64,000 nt of DNA from Antitrichia curtipendula (Eukaryota; Streptophyta; Bryopsida; Hypnales; Leucodontaceae). Position numbers and translations under genes: made by a program. This document shows positions 1-12,790 of the stretch, one piece after another; position 1 is the stretch's first letter; every line of letters starts with the position of its first letter. Location of the stretch: the NCBI GenBank assembly GCA_951230915.1, contig OX579634.1, forward strand, positions 52,837,570-52,901,569. The letters run 5' to 3'. Under the pieces are notes generated by a model, which saw nothing but the letters and a program-made list of their open reading frames with translations, made no database searches and was not told where the DNA came from.

Positions 1-1
1 A

Positions 2-2297
2 AGAGACAAGTACGTGACAAAATTAGATGGTGCAGTTGTTTGTAATGCATGTTATGCTGCAGCGTTGGATTATTCTCAGAGGCGTTTGAAACAATTGAAG
101 ACAGGGCACGTTGTGTACGGCAGAGTGGCAGCCGTTCATGGAAATACTTGTAAAGGAAGGGAAAGTGCTAAAATGTCAGCAGCTAGAGAAAGCCTTGACG
201 TTTTTGTGAATGAAGCTGGATGTCAACAACCGCATCGATCAGTATACAGGAAAACAGACAATGCGGTGTTACCTTTGATTCTCTTGCCAATGAATACGAG
301 CAAGCTAGATGTTTTCCGTTATGTGAATGAAGAAGTGAAGAAACTAGTGGACGGATCGGAATTGTCTCTGAGCTCGTTCCATCGACTTTGGCGGAAGGAG
401 TTCCCACACGTCCAAATTCCACCGTTTTCCAGATTCTCCAAGTGCTATCACTGTTGGGAGTACAAGTGCGGAATGGAATCTACGACAAATGCATTAGCGA
501 AGGTGAAGATAAAGGAGTTGTACATATTGCACATCCAATATCAAATGGAAGAGAGGCGAGATTATTGGATATTCAAGAGATTTGCAATGATCACTCCGGA
601 TTTCTTTATGTGCTTGATTGTAGATGGTATGGATCAAAATACGACCATGATACCGAAGATGAGGCAGACAGTGAAAAACATCGAACCTCGATTCGTGAAG
701 ACTCATCTGTGTGGTGTACTTGTGCACGGTATCGGCTTGTACGCAGATGTGTGGATAGATGCTCACTACAAGCACGATAGCAATCAAGTCATAACATCAA
801 TGATGAATGTAATATGCGGCGTCAAGCGAAGGAAGGGATGTTTGCCACCGACGTTGAGGATTCAAGCTGATAACACCACGAGGGAAAACAAGAACATTTA
901 CATGTTTGCCATGTGCGCTGCACTGGTTGGGTTGGGTTTCTTCAAGGAAGTGCATCTTTGCTTTTTGATAGGGGCCACACCCATGAAGACATCGATCAGA
1001 GGTTCAGTGTCATCTCCAATGTATTGAAGAGGAAAGATATAGATACGTTGGACAAAATGTTGCAACTAGTAGAGAAAGGGACATCGTATACGGAGGCTTT
1101 TGTGAGTGCTCGCAAGCTTGAGCACATCCGCGATTGGAAGGCATTTATCACACCTCATTTGATAAGAGGGGGAGAGCAGTTGACGGGCATAACATTCCCT
1201 CACCATATGAGATTTTACGTGGAGAATGGTTTGGTCCGCGTGCAACACAAACTTTTTTGCTCAGATGAATGGGGCCCAGCAGGAGGACATTCATGTTTGA
1301 GTTCATTACCAAGCGTAGTAGAGAAACCGGACCTTGCACAGGTCTTTGCTGCTGATCAGAGAGAATTGAAAGCATTGGACGAGTTTGTTGCATACAAGGA
1401 GAAGATGGTGTTGAGAGGGAACAACCGCATCAAGGACATGGAAGTAGTGGATGAAACAAATCAATTCAAGGAGTATTTGAAGGATTTTCCAGGACGAAGT
1501 AGAGAAGGCTTCGGTGATTTACCGTTTTGGCCGAGCGATGTTGTGAACCGAAATGAGATTGGTGGTACTGCATCGAATGTGGAAGAAGCAGATACAGTTT
1601 CAAATAGAACAGACAATGCAAATGGGGCAGAAGTGGAGAGTGCAGCCGCGGACGTTATTCTGGCAACCATGCCAAATCCTGAGAGGAGGGGTTACTTTGG
1701 ACCCCGCAGAGACAGACCCGCACAACAAGCATCACGGAGAGTGACTGGAGGGAGGAGGAGAGGCAGAAGAAATGCAGTTTTAGCAGAAGTAACACAAGAT
1801 GCAAACAAAGATGCATTTCCGCCATTCAATCCGGATAACGATATTGTTGTGGGTCAATTTGTAGCTCTTACAGTTGAGCTAACGGAAGTAAGAGAAGGGG
1901 TACCTTTTTCATAGGAAAGGTGCTCGAATTTGGTCAGAGGACATGGGCATCAAAGATGAAGATTTTGTGGTATTGGCCTACAATGAGAGCTGCAGCAGAA
2001 GGTGAAGCAGGTGGTAACAGAGTGAGGTATCGGAACTGCATTGAATCTACATGGGAACCGTCTGGTGAGAGGTTCGCATGGATCGATAAGGAAGCCGCTA
2101 TATATTCTTGGGTGGATGTTCCACGTCGAGATAGAGGTGGTCACGTTTTACATTCGAACATTACGTTGTATGGTGTGCAAACAGAAGAGACCATTATCAT
2201 CCCGTCCGAGGCGAAACCGCACCTTATAGAATACCTAGCGATGCAGATGGAGGACTTGGATGACGAACGCCTGCAGAATGATTTGAATATGTATTAG
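2..2297 (+). pseudogene. DUF7869-type transposase, 5'-truncated by the window edge and frameshifted
   Basis: The reading frame is open to the left window edge, so the 5' end lies outside. Three frames make one protein. Frame one runs to about 970 and holds a Cys-x2-Cys finger start (VCNAC), a DGMDQN acidic motif and an ADNTTRENKN segment. At 971-972 two extra G's shift the frame; the next frame resumes at GHTHEDIDQRFS and runs to 1914. A one-base loss in the T run near 1905-1909 then leads into the last frame (to 2297), which carries a BAH/chromo-like tail (ESTWEPSGERFAW). The D, DN..ENKN and GHTHEDID motifs are the hallmarks of DUF7869 proteins, transposase-like proteins of plants and animals. 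It is clearly diverged from the copy at 29666-33067, so it marks a different lineage. No element ends were recognised around it. Confidence 0.75.
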
Positions 2298-3159
2298 TGG
2301 GTTATTATCCTATGTAGTATACTATCGGCCTTGTAGTTGTAGGCTTTAGATTTAGATGTATTTCAATGTGCAGTTTAGAGTAACATGCTTTTAAAGTAGT
2401 ATGGAGTGAAAAGTGTACTACCTGTTTATGAAGTAATTATAAAATAAACAACATTTGAAAAATTTGCACTTAGCTTTTTTTCTTACAAAGAGAAAATGGT
2501 GATTTTCATTAGCCTCCCCCCCCCCAACATTTGAAGATGACTATATTGACTATCGTACGAGGCAAGTGCAATGTCGCACCCCTCAAGTGCAAGAATGTCT
2601 AATTCGGTGTTTTTTGTTTAATTTTGAACAATCTTCAAGAAGCTCAAAAAATGCTTTAGGTATTCAGAGATTAACTCCTAAAGAACCAAGGAAGGCCTCC
2701 CTTTAAATTTACCTCTAAATTGTTATTTCACTACAGATTAACAAAAAAAAAATTCTTAAAGTCTTTTTTAAGAGATTCGACTTTATGATCTTGTTCATTA
2801 TTAAAAAATTGATAATTTCTCTAATTTCCAAAGAATTTGATTGAATTTTTTAAATATTAGATGCATTTTTTTAATATCAGAGTTAAGTTTTTTTCTCTTG
2901 GAAACAATGACTTTGGAGCAGGGGCATATTTCAAAATTCACAAATGAAATGTTTGCATTTTTTTACCACACGCATAATAAATAGTTGAAAACATGCATGC
3001 TAATTTTCACAAGTATTGGAGCAATGAAAGATTTCTTACAAAGCTTTGAAATCAATGAAGGTAATACTATAAAAACAATAATTCCACATAATCTAGCCTA
3101 TCACCTATCAACTATTCCAATCAATCAACCCTTGCTCACTCCACAACCCATTATTAAAA
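2298..3159. other. Non-coding AT-rich stretch
   Basis: This is the 3' flank of the broken transposase. It contains a poly-C run near 2515-2526 and A/T runs. No coding sequence or structured element was seen. Confidence 0.5.
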
Positions 3160-3358
3160 AAAATTGGAGATCTCTACAATGTTATTTGACTCTAGATCAA
3201 TAGTCAAATATGACTGAATAAAATTTTAAAAAATAAAATAAAAATAAAATGCCACATCAGATTATTAAATTTTTTTAAATATTTATAATTCTTTTATTCA
3301 GTCATGTTTGATTGTTGCTCCAAAGTCAAATAGCCTTGTAGAGGCCCCAAATCTTTTC
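3160..3358. mobile_element. Foldback MITE-like inverted repeat
   Basis: The left arm (about 3160-3225: CTCTACAATGTTATTTGACT...ATGACTGAATAAAA) matches the reverse complement of the right arm (about 3292-3356). The centre is very AT-rich. It has the size and shape of a MITE. No target duplication could be fixed, so the superfamily is open. Confidence 0.6.
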
Positions 3359-4199
3359 TAATGCAAAGGTTTCTTCTTCAAATGATCTCTCATATATTAG
3401 CTAGGTCTCACTCTCTAAAAAAAACATAGTGGAAATTCCTTGAATTAGTTTTTGAGTTTGAAAAATCATCCAAGATGGAGTATTGTTCAAATTAAGAGTT
3501 TTTCTACTTGGGGGGATCACTTAGAATATCCATTAAAAACCACGTGCGAACAAAACTTTGGACCCCTATTTATTTTTTGAATTTTAAATATAAATAAATA
3601 AATAAAATATGAATAGATTTCCTACTTTAAAAGTTTATTTTTTGAATTATTGGTGTTTTTATTTGTTAATAATAATTAGTTACAAATTTTTGAAGTAGAA
3701 CAATACACTATAAAGCTGAGAATTAACTTTTACACCCCTATATTATATAAGAAAAAATTGTCTAAAAAATGAACAAAAAATTCCTAAAAATAATTCTCTA
3801 TTGAAAGCTCATTTTGAGTTGAATATTGGTTCAATGGTCATCTAAATGTGTTCTTGTGGGCGTTGGATTACCCACCCTTGGTAATCAAGCAAACATTGAC
3901 CAAGTTCTATGCCTTTATTCACCTTTTAAATATATGGGGGTGTTGTGAGCGTGGTCCACTGTGCCTTCCAAGCAATGGATCTTTTTTGCTAACGTCTCCT
4001 AAGTGTTGTGGATGGCAGCGAAAATAACTAGAAATGCATGGGTAACTAACAGCCTAACTGCAATGACCAGGGTGATAGTAAATCCTAACTTCCTAACTAT
4101 CTATCCTATGTCCAGGGTTGACTGGGTAGTTGGCGTCATTTCTAACGTCCCCAACTACGTAAAAGAGGAACCTTTATGTTCCTTCCATGAACCTCTAAA
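3359..4199. other. Non-coding AT-rich stretch
   Basis: No gene-like coding pattern or clear repeat was seen. Confidence 0.4.
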
Positions 4200-4720
4200 A
4201 CTATCTTTTGTATTTTGACACTTTACTTGAAAGTTCTACTTCTACAAACTAACCCTAAAGCTCAACTTTTACTCTAATTTCCAACCTCTAAATGTAACTC
4301 TAGATTTTTACTCTCAAGTGCTAACTCTAATTTTTACTTCCAACTTTGACTTTATGTTTTGACTTTTATTCTTGGTTTTTTACTCCTAAATTAACTCTAT
4401 AATTTACCCTCGGAGTTTAACTCTATCTTTTGACTTTTAACTTTGGTTTCTACTTCTAGAATTAACTCTACAATTTAACTTTTATTCTAATTTTTTGCTC
4501 CTCAATTGACTCTAAAAATTAACTTCTAAATTTAATTCTAACTTTTGACTTTTAACTCTAAGTCTTTACTTCTAATCTAACATTAAGATTTTGCTTGAGA
4601 ATTTGACTCCTAGATTAACTTTAGATTTTTACTCCTAGATTAACTCTAGATTTTTACTCCTAAATTAACTCTAGATTTTTTTTAACTTCTAATTAATTCC
4701 TAGTTTAAATCATAGATTCT
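4200..4720. repeat. Degenerate ACTCTA/TTTTACTYCTA repeat tract
   Basis: Short phrases such as AACTCTA, TTTTTACTCCTA and TTTGACTTTTA recur irregularly, making a strand-asymmetric low-complexity block (A/C/T-rich, few G). It looks like a decayed minisatellite. Confidence 0.55.
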
Positions 4721-5689
4721 TCCTCTAACCTAAATCCCTCATTTCCGTCCATGGTTCCTTTTGGATGAAATTTTGATTCAATTCCTCCGGTTACCCCCTA
4801 CTACTTAACTTATCTTAACACGGTTGATTTGAAGCCCAATCCTAAGTGTGATATATTTTTGGAACCCTCTATCTCTAATCTAGCAACTTTTGGATGTAAC
4901 ACCTATTTGCACTAATCACGGCTTGCTAATCACGCGTAAAAGGCTAATTAAGGAAATCAACGCTAATCAGGAAAAGACACCAAGGATTAATTCAAAAACT
5001 CACCTCTTTACTGCCGGTGTTGGAAATAAGTTTGTCCACGTCCGCGTACACATCCTCATGCTCCATGGTGGTCTTTTGGTCTTGGTTGAATTTTTCCCAA
5101 GCTCACCGCTTATTTTTAGAAAATGAGTACACCCGTGCGGTCTAAACCTCTTCTTTTCCTTCCTCCTTCCTTCTCTTTCCCTTCTTCTCTCCTTTTCTTT
5201 CTTTTCCTCTCTTTTTACACTAGTATTATTCTACCTAAGCTTTTATGGACGTCTTACAACTCTCGTTACAACTATAGATTCAAACCCCAAGGAGGTTTTA
5301 ATGTCCCTCCTACCTTCTTACACGACCTTGTCTTTGTGTCATCCTAATCCGCCTTCTAATGGTCACTCCGAATTCTTGAGATTTTCCTCCTAACACCTAC
5401 ATAGGCAAACCTAGGTCACTATTTATCGTCTCTCTCATCTAAGTTGCCCATATAGCCATCCTCTCCTTTCCTTCTCCTTCTATCTTTGAGTGGTTTTACA
5501 TGTGGTTGGACGAATGATTATCCTACGTGGAGCTTTAGTTAGGACTGGACCCCATTTTCTCTTCCTTTCTTCTCTCAATAGTTACCTTGTTGGTTTTTGT
5601 TTTAAAAACAAGCCCGACTCCCCACCTAAACTCTAACTTCAAGTAGTCTTTTATTTTCTTATAGAATTTGATTTTTCTTTGTAACCGGT
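4721..5689. other. Unassigned non-coding stretch
   Basis: A pyrimidine-rich tract (CTTCCTTCTCTTTCC type) lies at 5130-5215. The texture suggests the untranslated part of an old retroelement, but no LTR pair, primer site or coding domain was identified. Confidence 0.3.
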
Positions 5690-5890
5690 TCCCCAAGCCC
5701 CTGGACAACCGAGTTTTCCCCAAGCCCCTGGATAGCCCGAGTTCCTCTCAAGTCTTTAGATAGCCCAAGTTCTCTCCCAGCCCTTGGACAACTCGGGTTC
5801 ACCCAACCCTTGGATAGTCGAACTCTCGACCCCCCTTGACCAGCGGAACTCCCGACTCCCCTGACCAGCTAGCTTCCAACCCCCTTTGAC
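5690..5890. repeat. Degenerate tandem repeat, about 25-30 bp units
   Basis: The phrase CCAAGCCCCTGGA(C/T)A(A/G)CC(G)AGTT recurs about six times with drift, passing into CCCCTTGACCAGC units. It is a C-rich block in AT-rich surroundings. Confidence 0.6.
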
Positions 5891-8800
5891 CAGCTGGCTG
5901 GTCGCCTCTCCTTCTGATCAAGACTAATCGTCTCGTCTTTGTGATCTGGCCTTCTAATTTTGTTGGAACTAAGGACTTGAACTAGGGTAGTTTAGGCTAA
6001 AGAAAATGGAAAAAAAGACGGAACAACAAAAAACAAAACCCTTATGATTAGCTTAGGAGGTATTATGGGTTTCTAGTACTCTCACCAACGGATGGTTATA
6101 CTGATTCAACTAACTTTTGAAACTCTTGGATATCTGGACATTAACGATCATATCCCCACGTGGATATTTGGACACTAAGGTAGAAGGATGTTTGGAATTT
6201 TGTAAAAAAATGCCAAACTTTTCTAGACCCTAGAATCAAAGCTTCGCCGTTCCAAGGGTAACTATAAAAAATGCTAAACTTTTCTAGATTCTATAGTCAA
6301 AGCGTTGCCGTTCCCAAGGGGGGTACACGTAGCCAAGCAAGGGTTAGACAAAGGGAAAAAGACACACGTAGAGAATGCACATGATGAAGCCAAAGCTTTG
6401 CCGACAACGGAGGGGGTCCACACAACGAGAGGGATGTTAGACAAAGGTAAAGAACTTGACTTAAGAAAACACACGTGAGTTAGTATAATAAGATAAAGCA
6501 AATGACTCACACTCTAAAGGCCCCCAATGGCGGCATACGCCAAGGCACTAAAGGGGATGGCTTTAGGATTAGTAGCAAACACAAAAGGCCTTCAATACAC
6601 AAGGGTTAGTTCATAAGAGTATATACAAAACACAAGAGAAAACACACAAGGAATACACAAGGCAAGATAGAAGGACCCCCAAGGACCTTCAAATCTTGAA
6701 AAAAAAAAAAAAAAGGAGCCAAGAGTGCTCCGAAAACACCATAGAGGTTTTTGGCTTCAAACGCCAAAATATCCAAAATAACTTGGACCCACGGATCCAA
6801 AACAAGAATTGGGGGTCTTCTAAAGAGAAAAATGGGAACCTTAAATAGGTTTCCAAGGGCCACCCCTCCCTCTAGAGTTCTAAGGTAACCTTATCATTGG
6901 ATTTTCATCCTCATCCTCAAAGATTTTCATCCTAAACCCTAAAAAACTATTTCTACCATCTACACTGGACCAACATCCTAACTTTTGGAGATTTACTCCA
7001 ATCGTCAAATGGATTGCGCCGTTGGCTCCAAATTGCCGTGTTTAGTCCAAGATCCCCTTATCTCCCATACCGAGGCCAAAAACCCATCGTAGGCTAATTT
7101 AGTTTAAAAACCAAATCGTGGTAAAATCCTAAATCTTGGGGGTCTCCTATTTTGAGAAATGTGAATAGCCTAGGGTCTTTGTTAGGTGCGTGAGAATCAA
7201 AAGGACTCTTGGTTGACTTCGTTCCACCATCATATGGTCCCGGAATGCCGGTCAACGTGGTGGGAACCCCGCCACGTGGTTAATTCCTGAGGAATCTCGC
7301 CGGTTCGGGTACTTGACGCTATCGGAATGTTGTGAAACTTCACGGAGCGCATTATTAACATAAAACAAGCTATTCTGATTTTTAGTGAGATTTTATTGTA
7401 ATCTGGGTTATTTCCATGAAATTCCCGTTGGAGGTTAGAAGGGTTGACCACCCGGAAAAGGTTCTTCTGGAAGTCGGAAGATGACGGAATTTTCACGTGA
7501 CCTCTCAGGGAGTCGCGTGAAAGACGTGTAGGTGCGTTTTTGTACCTGGCACGATTGGTCAGTGGAGATGAAACTGGCCATCTCCTTGAATTAGCGACGG
7601 TGTGGGAATCTTTTGCAGATAGAGGAATCTTGGCAAATCGATTTCGTTGTTAGATTCCTGGCATGGGATTTATCCTAGAACACCATCCTTGGGCTGTAGA
7701 TTCCTCCACGGGCCCGATCTTGCGTCAGTGGCTCCTACATGCTGACAATCGGGGTTTTGGGAATTCATGGGTGTGACAGGGAATTCTAAAACCTAATCCT
7801 AGGACCCAACCTAGTGGCCTCACTGTGGATCCCTCGGAACGAATTAGCCATGAATTGCCACATTCATGGTGGAATTTAGCCCTTTTGGGGCTATGTGACT
7901 TAAATCCTCCAAGTCTAACCGTTTAGTTCTTTCTACCTATTTTTAGGCTAGGTTTGGTGGAATTCTAAGTCTAAATACAAATCTAAACCAAATACTATAA
8001 TGGGTATGTTACAACCCTATTTCGGTTCTACACTCTTTTTATATTTTTTTGTATATTTTTCTTAACTTTAAATTGCAAATTTCCAAAAAAATAATTTTAC
8101 GAGTCCCAAGTGACAAATTGGGAGCTCACAATTCTCTATAATTATTTGAGTTGAAAAACATGCCATTTTAGTTCATTTTCAAGCTCTTCTAGAAATCATT
8201 TTATATTTTATATGAGTTGAAAATTTTGGAAACAGAAACCTATAGTCATTATTAAACAAAGCTAAAAATTTTAGGTTGAAATTATAGTTTATTAGAAACC
8301 ACTTATTCGCACTAGTGAACGAAGAGTTTTTAGGGCGACTCAACTTTTTGTTGTTCTTTTCACATGTCATTTGGTAGTTCTCAATGGTCATTCAGTTGTT
8401 GCTTAAGCATAATCATTTAATTCGGTAAAAAACCAAATTTTTCCTCGGCATTCCCGTCATTTTTCTTAAATTTGCAATCACAATCGATTTAAAAATAAAA
8501 GAATAAAATACAACTCAATTCAAATACTAAGTTGAAGACAATTTCAATTCAAGGCAATTTATTTGCACACTACCATATTGAAATAGCAAGTTTGGCTTCA
8601 TTAATTTTTCTTAAAGTGTTTTTTTTTCTATTAATTCTAGGATCATATAGCTAAATCTACAAATAAATGTATAGATGGTTTGTTGAGAATTCAAAGGAGC
8701 AAATAATAATCCATTTAGTCAAATACAAATCTATCATTTGACCATCTACCATCAAGACTTTTTTTGATGCATTAAAATAAGGAATTATTTCATTGACATT

Positions 8801-8929
8801 TAGTAAGAATTAAGAGTGGAGAGGTCATTTTTTATAATGAAATCCATTCTCCATCATGAAGCCTCAAAGGATATGGACAATTCAAAGAATTTGATTGCTC
8901 ATTGTCAAAAATACAAGATTTGTATCCAA
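5891..8929. other. Unassigned stretch, possible retroelement remnant
   Basis: The base composition is more balanced than in the neighbours, especially 6.2-8.0 kb. No protein family, LTR pair or terminal repeat could be identified. The open frames here (for example 7230-7496, minus) lack recognisable motifs. An old LTR retrotransposon is possible but not shown. Confidence 0.3.
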
Positions 8930-9290
8930 AGTAGAACTTTAAACCTCATTTGGGCATACTAGAATAACTTTTTTCAAGAACCTTTGAACTAAAAAAATTG
9001 GGAAATCAAGCTAAATTTCATCTACAAAAATTGTTTGAGATTTTGAGTCTCCAAAAAAATATCGACAAAATTCAAAGGAGATGTTTGAAAATGTCAAAGA
9101 AAATATTCTTTCCAACCTTTCTATGAACTTTGTCCATAACTTTTGACTGGAGGATTAAAATCTCAAATGGATTTTTAGAGAAGAAATTTAGCTTGATTTT
9201 CCACATTAATTTAGTTCAAATTTTTTATGAAAAAGAATTGTTTTACTATGCCTAAATGAGGATTGGTCTGAAATTTTACTTTGCACACAC
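8930..9290. repeat. Imperfect inverted repeat
   Basis: The left arm (about 8930-9045, with CCTCATTTGGGCATA and AAATCAAGCTAAATTT) pairs with the right arm (about 9150-9285) in inverse orientation, at roughly three quarters identity by eye. It is a decayed foldback element. No target duplication was found. Confidence 0.55.
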
Positions 9291-10116
9291 TTCCTACTTT
9301 TGACTTAACTATGAGTAGTTGAGCTTCTACTAATCCTAATTTATATATCCCACATGGGTTGCTTTACCATACCACCTGTATAAAGAGCTTGTCTTCTTTT
9401 TCTTCAGCATTCGCAATTAATGTTTTCTGAAGTCATGTGAGACAATTGATGGATACATTCACTGTTCTTGAGTTCAATCATGGCTATATACCCTTGGGCT
9501 ATTCAATTAGGAACTGGCGGGAGTTTATGTGGGGCAGTTAAAATCCGCTTACTCTTGATGGAGGAAGGCTGAAAAATTGTAATTATCTTTTAATAAGCGG
9601 TTTATTTCCTATACTCTGAGCTTTTCGTTTGGTTATACGATCTAAAATGCTGAAATTAAGACGGTAATTTATTGCTTCCATTCGGCTGATTTTTTATTAG
9701 CCGCCAGATTTCCCTTACAATGGGTTGCACATGGTTTGTTGTAGTAGAACTAAGTGCACCCCCCGAGTTTTTTTAGCTATGGAAAGATAACTTGAGGGAC
9801 TAAATGAGAAAAATATAGAATTAAGTTTATTTTATGAAATTTAGGAAGTCCTTCAAAATTAGACAATGACAATAAAATAGATGCTTGAACCTTTAGGGGC
9901 TAAATTTCTTTGAAAGGCAAGAGGAAATGGAATCCAACTTGTTTTGTGTTTTTTGGACTTTTGTGGAATTGGTTATAAAACTTCCAAGGGAAACAATTCT
10001 TTTGACATTTTTATTGACATACTTTCTAACACACTTTCCACACTAGTTTTGAAAAAAAATTCAGCACTCTTTTTTACTTTCTTTTTAACTATAAATGTTT
10101 TGAATTATATGACATC
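9291..10116. other. Non-coding flank left of element I
   Basis: AT-rich with no gene seen. The exact left end of element I may lie within the last 100 bases. Confidence 0.4.
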
Positions 10117-10147
10117 TATGCCGCATTTAACTATATTTGGACTTTGG
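10117..10147 (+). repeat. Left terminal inverted repeat core of element I
   Basis: Inverse copy of 33789-33819, 30 of 31 bases identical. It is followed at about 10174-10187 by a family palindrome half (TCACTCCAGCTGA). Element II has AGATATCCCATGATG at the homologous place. Confidence 0.75.
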
Positions 10148-10485
10148 GAGGAATTCTCGACTGTTTTGGAGAATCACTCCAGCTGATTACTACCTATATT
10201 GGATGAGGTCAGAGCGTAGTGCCAGTGATAGTACAAAGGAAAATATTTCATATTTGGGCAATGAAACATGTAGACAATGGTTACTTGCATATAGTTAGCA
10301 AAATTATCTGGAACTATTGTGATGTTTGTACAGGAGGTCCTCAATTTGGTGTAAGCAATGAGATTTTACATTCTTCCATCTCCATGTGATTGGCTAAGTC
10401 CTCCACATTCATCATGAAACGGAGGAATTTCAACACTGAAGTTGGGAATTGGAGATTTAGAGATCATCTGATGATTGTCAACCCA

Positions 10486-11085
10486 TAGCATTAGTAATTG
10501 ACATTTCCAACTCTGAATTTGAGAATTGGACGTCTGGAGACGTTCTGATGTCCTCCCCTCTACATTACACATTCATTTGACAATTCCAACACTGAACTTG
10601 GGAATGAGAATAGGACGTCTGGAGACTTTCTGATGTCCTCCCCTCTACATTACATATTCATTTGATAATTCTAACACTGAACTTGGGAATGGGAATTGGA
10701 CATCTGGAGACGTTCTGATGTCCTCCCCTCTACATTACATTTTCATTTGACAATTCTAACATTGAACTTGGGAACAGGAATTGGACGTCTGGAGACGTTC
10801 TGATGTCCTCTCCTCTACATTACACATTCATTTGACAATTCCAACACTGAACTTGGGAATGAGAATAGGACGTCTGGAAACGTTTTGATGTCCTCCCCTC
10901 TACATTACATATTCATTTGACAATTCTAACACTGAACTTGGGAATGGGAATTGGACATCTGGAGACGTTCTGATGTCCTCCCTTCTACATTACATATTCA
11001 TTTGACAATTCTAACATTGAACTTGGGAACAGGAATTGGACGTCTGGAAACGTTTTGATGTCCTCCCTTCAACATTACACACACT
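10486..11085. repeat. 85-bp tandem array with embedded palindrome
   Basis: Seven units of 85 bp. The anchor (A)TTCATTTGA falls at 10571, 10656, 10741, 10826, 10911 and 10996. Each unit contains a degenerate palindrome (GACGTCTGGAGACGTTCTGATGTC type), a variant of element I's motif. A diverged first unit precedes the array. Element II has a single copy at the matching place (about 36080-36145), so the array is a local amplification in element I. Confidence 0.85.
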
Positions 11086-11195
11086 GATAGTTGTATAATA
11101 AAGAAAGGTGGTGGAACCACTATTTTGTCATTTAGATGTATGAAAAAATAGGATCTGAATACAAATAAAGCATTGTTTGCAATTTTTAAGGTAGT

Positions 11196-11615
11196 CTATT
11201 TCAGATCTGCTAGTTGGATGTCCCTAATATGTACAAGTGGGGGTATTATAGAAACCTTCTAGGTTAGGGGATCCACATCAGAGAATACAAGGGTGTGATT
11301 TCTAAGCAAGTTGCGCCATGCCATTTTACTAAAGAGATATGAGAAGAGGTCGCCTCTATTGGGGTACTTGTATGAACTGCCTGATAAGTCACAACCTTTA
11401 ATAAGAAATAACATTGCAATAAAATTCCTTGGAAGTATCCGTGGAAGGAGCTCGTCCAATTTAAAAGTGGTCATATTCGACCAGATACCAACGGAAGTCT
11501 TCGACAGCATAAAACCAACTAAATTCTGAAAGGCCTCAATCTGTTTGTTTTGTCAAACATCCACGACAGCAGCCTCAGTGCACAAAACACCTGTCAATAC
11601 CAGGATCACCACTCT
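11196..11615 (-). pseudogene. HAD-like protein L1 (second FCP1-like module), element I copy
   Basis: The exon starts after a CTTTGCAG acceptor (exon base 11615). It begins with VVILVLTGVLC, which occupies the place of the HAD nucleophile strand, and continues to SVGIWSNM, matching the FWSS(A/M) strand of the FCP1-like neighbour. The element II homologue at 36314-36748 aligns along the whole exon. In-frame stops interrupt the reading (a TGA after VVDV, a TAG after DVDPLT), and the frame then continues with IIPPLVHIRD, as in the homologue. The catalytic DxD is absent even in the better copy, so this is probably a non-catalytic HAD fold. It lies just downstream of the FCP1-like gene on the same strand. 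Confidence 0.5.
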
Positions 11616-12181
11616 CTGCAAAGACTCACGTGACAACACATGGTCAATTGTGAACGGACGACCCATATTCAATATGAGTGCTCCTGGTGTAGATTACCAA
11701 ATACCACTGATTAGAAGGGTCCATTACAGAGCATAAAATTCACACATTCAATGTTCACCAAAGAGAGCACATTACCAGTACATTTCCCTTATTGTCCTAA
11801 CCCAAATTCTGACAGCAGTGTGCAATGTTGTTAAAATTTCTGACAAAATCTGTAATTCAAAATACTACATGTTGACATTCATCATTGCTCTTGTCTAATA
11901 TTCCAAATTCCACCCATGTAACTGAGGAACTTGCGTTTGAACTGCCAACTAAATTTTAAAAATGACACAAACACAACATTATTGTCGTCGTCCTAATATA
12001 TAAAATAGTTGTAAGGTAGTTTTTAAAGAAAGACATTTACAACAGTTATAGATTGATACAAAATGTCAGAGAGTCTGCACCTAGTCATATCTACAACAAT
12101 ACTGTGTCTAGGGATTAAGAAAATCCTGAAAAGAGATCATCTGGAGCACCCTAGATGAATGTAACCTAACATTCCACAGTC

Positions 12182-12790
12182 TTAATACTTTACACCCTTC
12201 AGAACCTGGAACCCTACACTACCCATTGGATCCACCGGCAGTTGGCACCCGGAAAGTGGGTTGGCTTTGACATAAACTTGCACAACTTTGTTGGACTTTA
12301 AAAGACCTTCAAGCCAAGGCTTCAGAGATCGTGACAAGAAGTTATCGCCTAAATCACCAGACCAGGTCGCTGGGTGAACAGCATTGTCAACATAGTTCAA
12401 TAAGTTCTTAATCGGACTGTCATCAACCAAGAGAACATTCTCTATAGACTGAACTTCGCCCATCTCAACCAGGGTTGACAAATCCTTCAAAAATACTGGT
12501 TTATTTGGTTCAGCTGGGTCTCAGTATGATGACAAAGTGCACGAAGCCTGCAAAAGATATGTGCATTCTGTAGGGCCAAAAGCGGTAGCCGACAGCATCT
12601 TCGCTAGCATTTTGCACATGTTTTTATCATGCATACTGCTCCAAAATATTATTCGTACCCTACGGAAGAGCTAGTCAAGGAAGTTCTTGAGACCGGGTCT
12701 CCGAGTAAAGCCAGATTTGTTATCTTTATAAGTACAATGAATAAGAAGTCCGTTCAAGTCCAGAACTAGGACGTATTACTTTATAGATAC
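12182..12790 (-). pseudogene. FCP1/HAD-like phosphatase-fold protein L2, element I copy
   Basis: The frame shows the FCP1-homology order: VLVLDLNGLLIH (HAD motif I), RPGLKNFLD, IIFWSSM (motif II region), then KPVFLKDLSTLV and NVLLVDDSPIKNLLN (motif III/IV region). Such proteins (NIF/FCP1 family) act on phosphorylated RNA polymerase tails or other phosphoproteins. Here the second Asp of DxD is Asn (DLN), as in several plant FCP1-like proteins, so catalysis is doubtful. In-frame stops lie at 12776-12778 (TAA), 12671-12673 (TAG) and 12521-12523 (TGA). The TAG falls where the element II copy has Trp (FFDWLHRH, codon 38689-38691). A family palindrome (about 12136-12158) lies just beyond the 3' end. 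Whether this is a separate gene or the last exons of L3 is open. Confidence 0.65.

Noticed and set aside
4721..8929. LTR retrotransposon
   Set aside because: The texture is suggestive, but no LTR pair, primer-binding site, polypurine tract or pol/gag motif was found.
10486..11085. CRISPR array
   Set aside because: The 85-bp units are tandem without unique spacers, and this is a plant nuclear genome.
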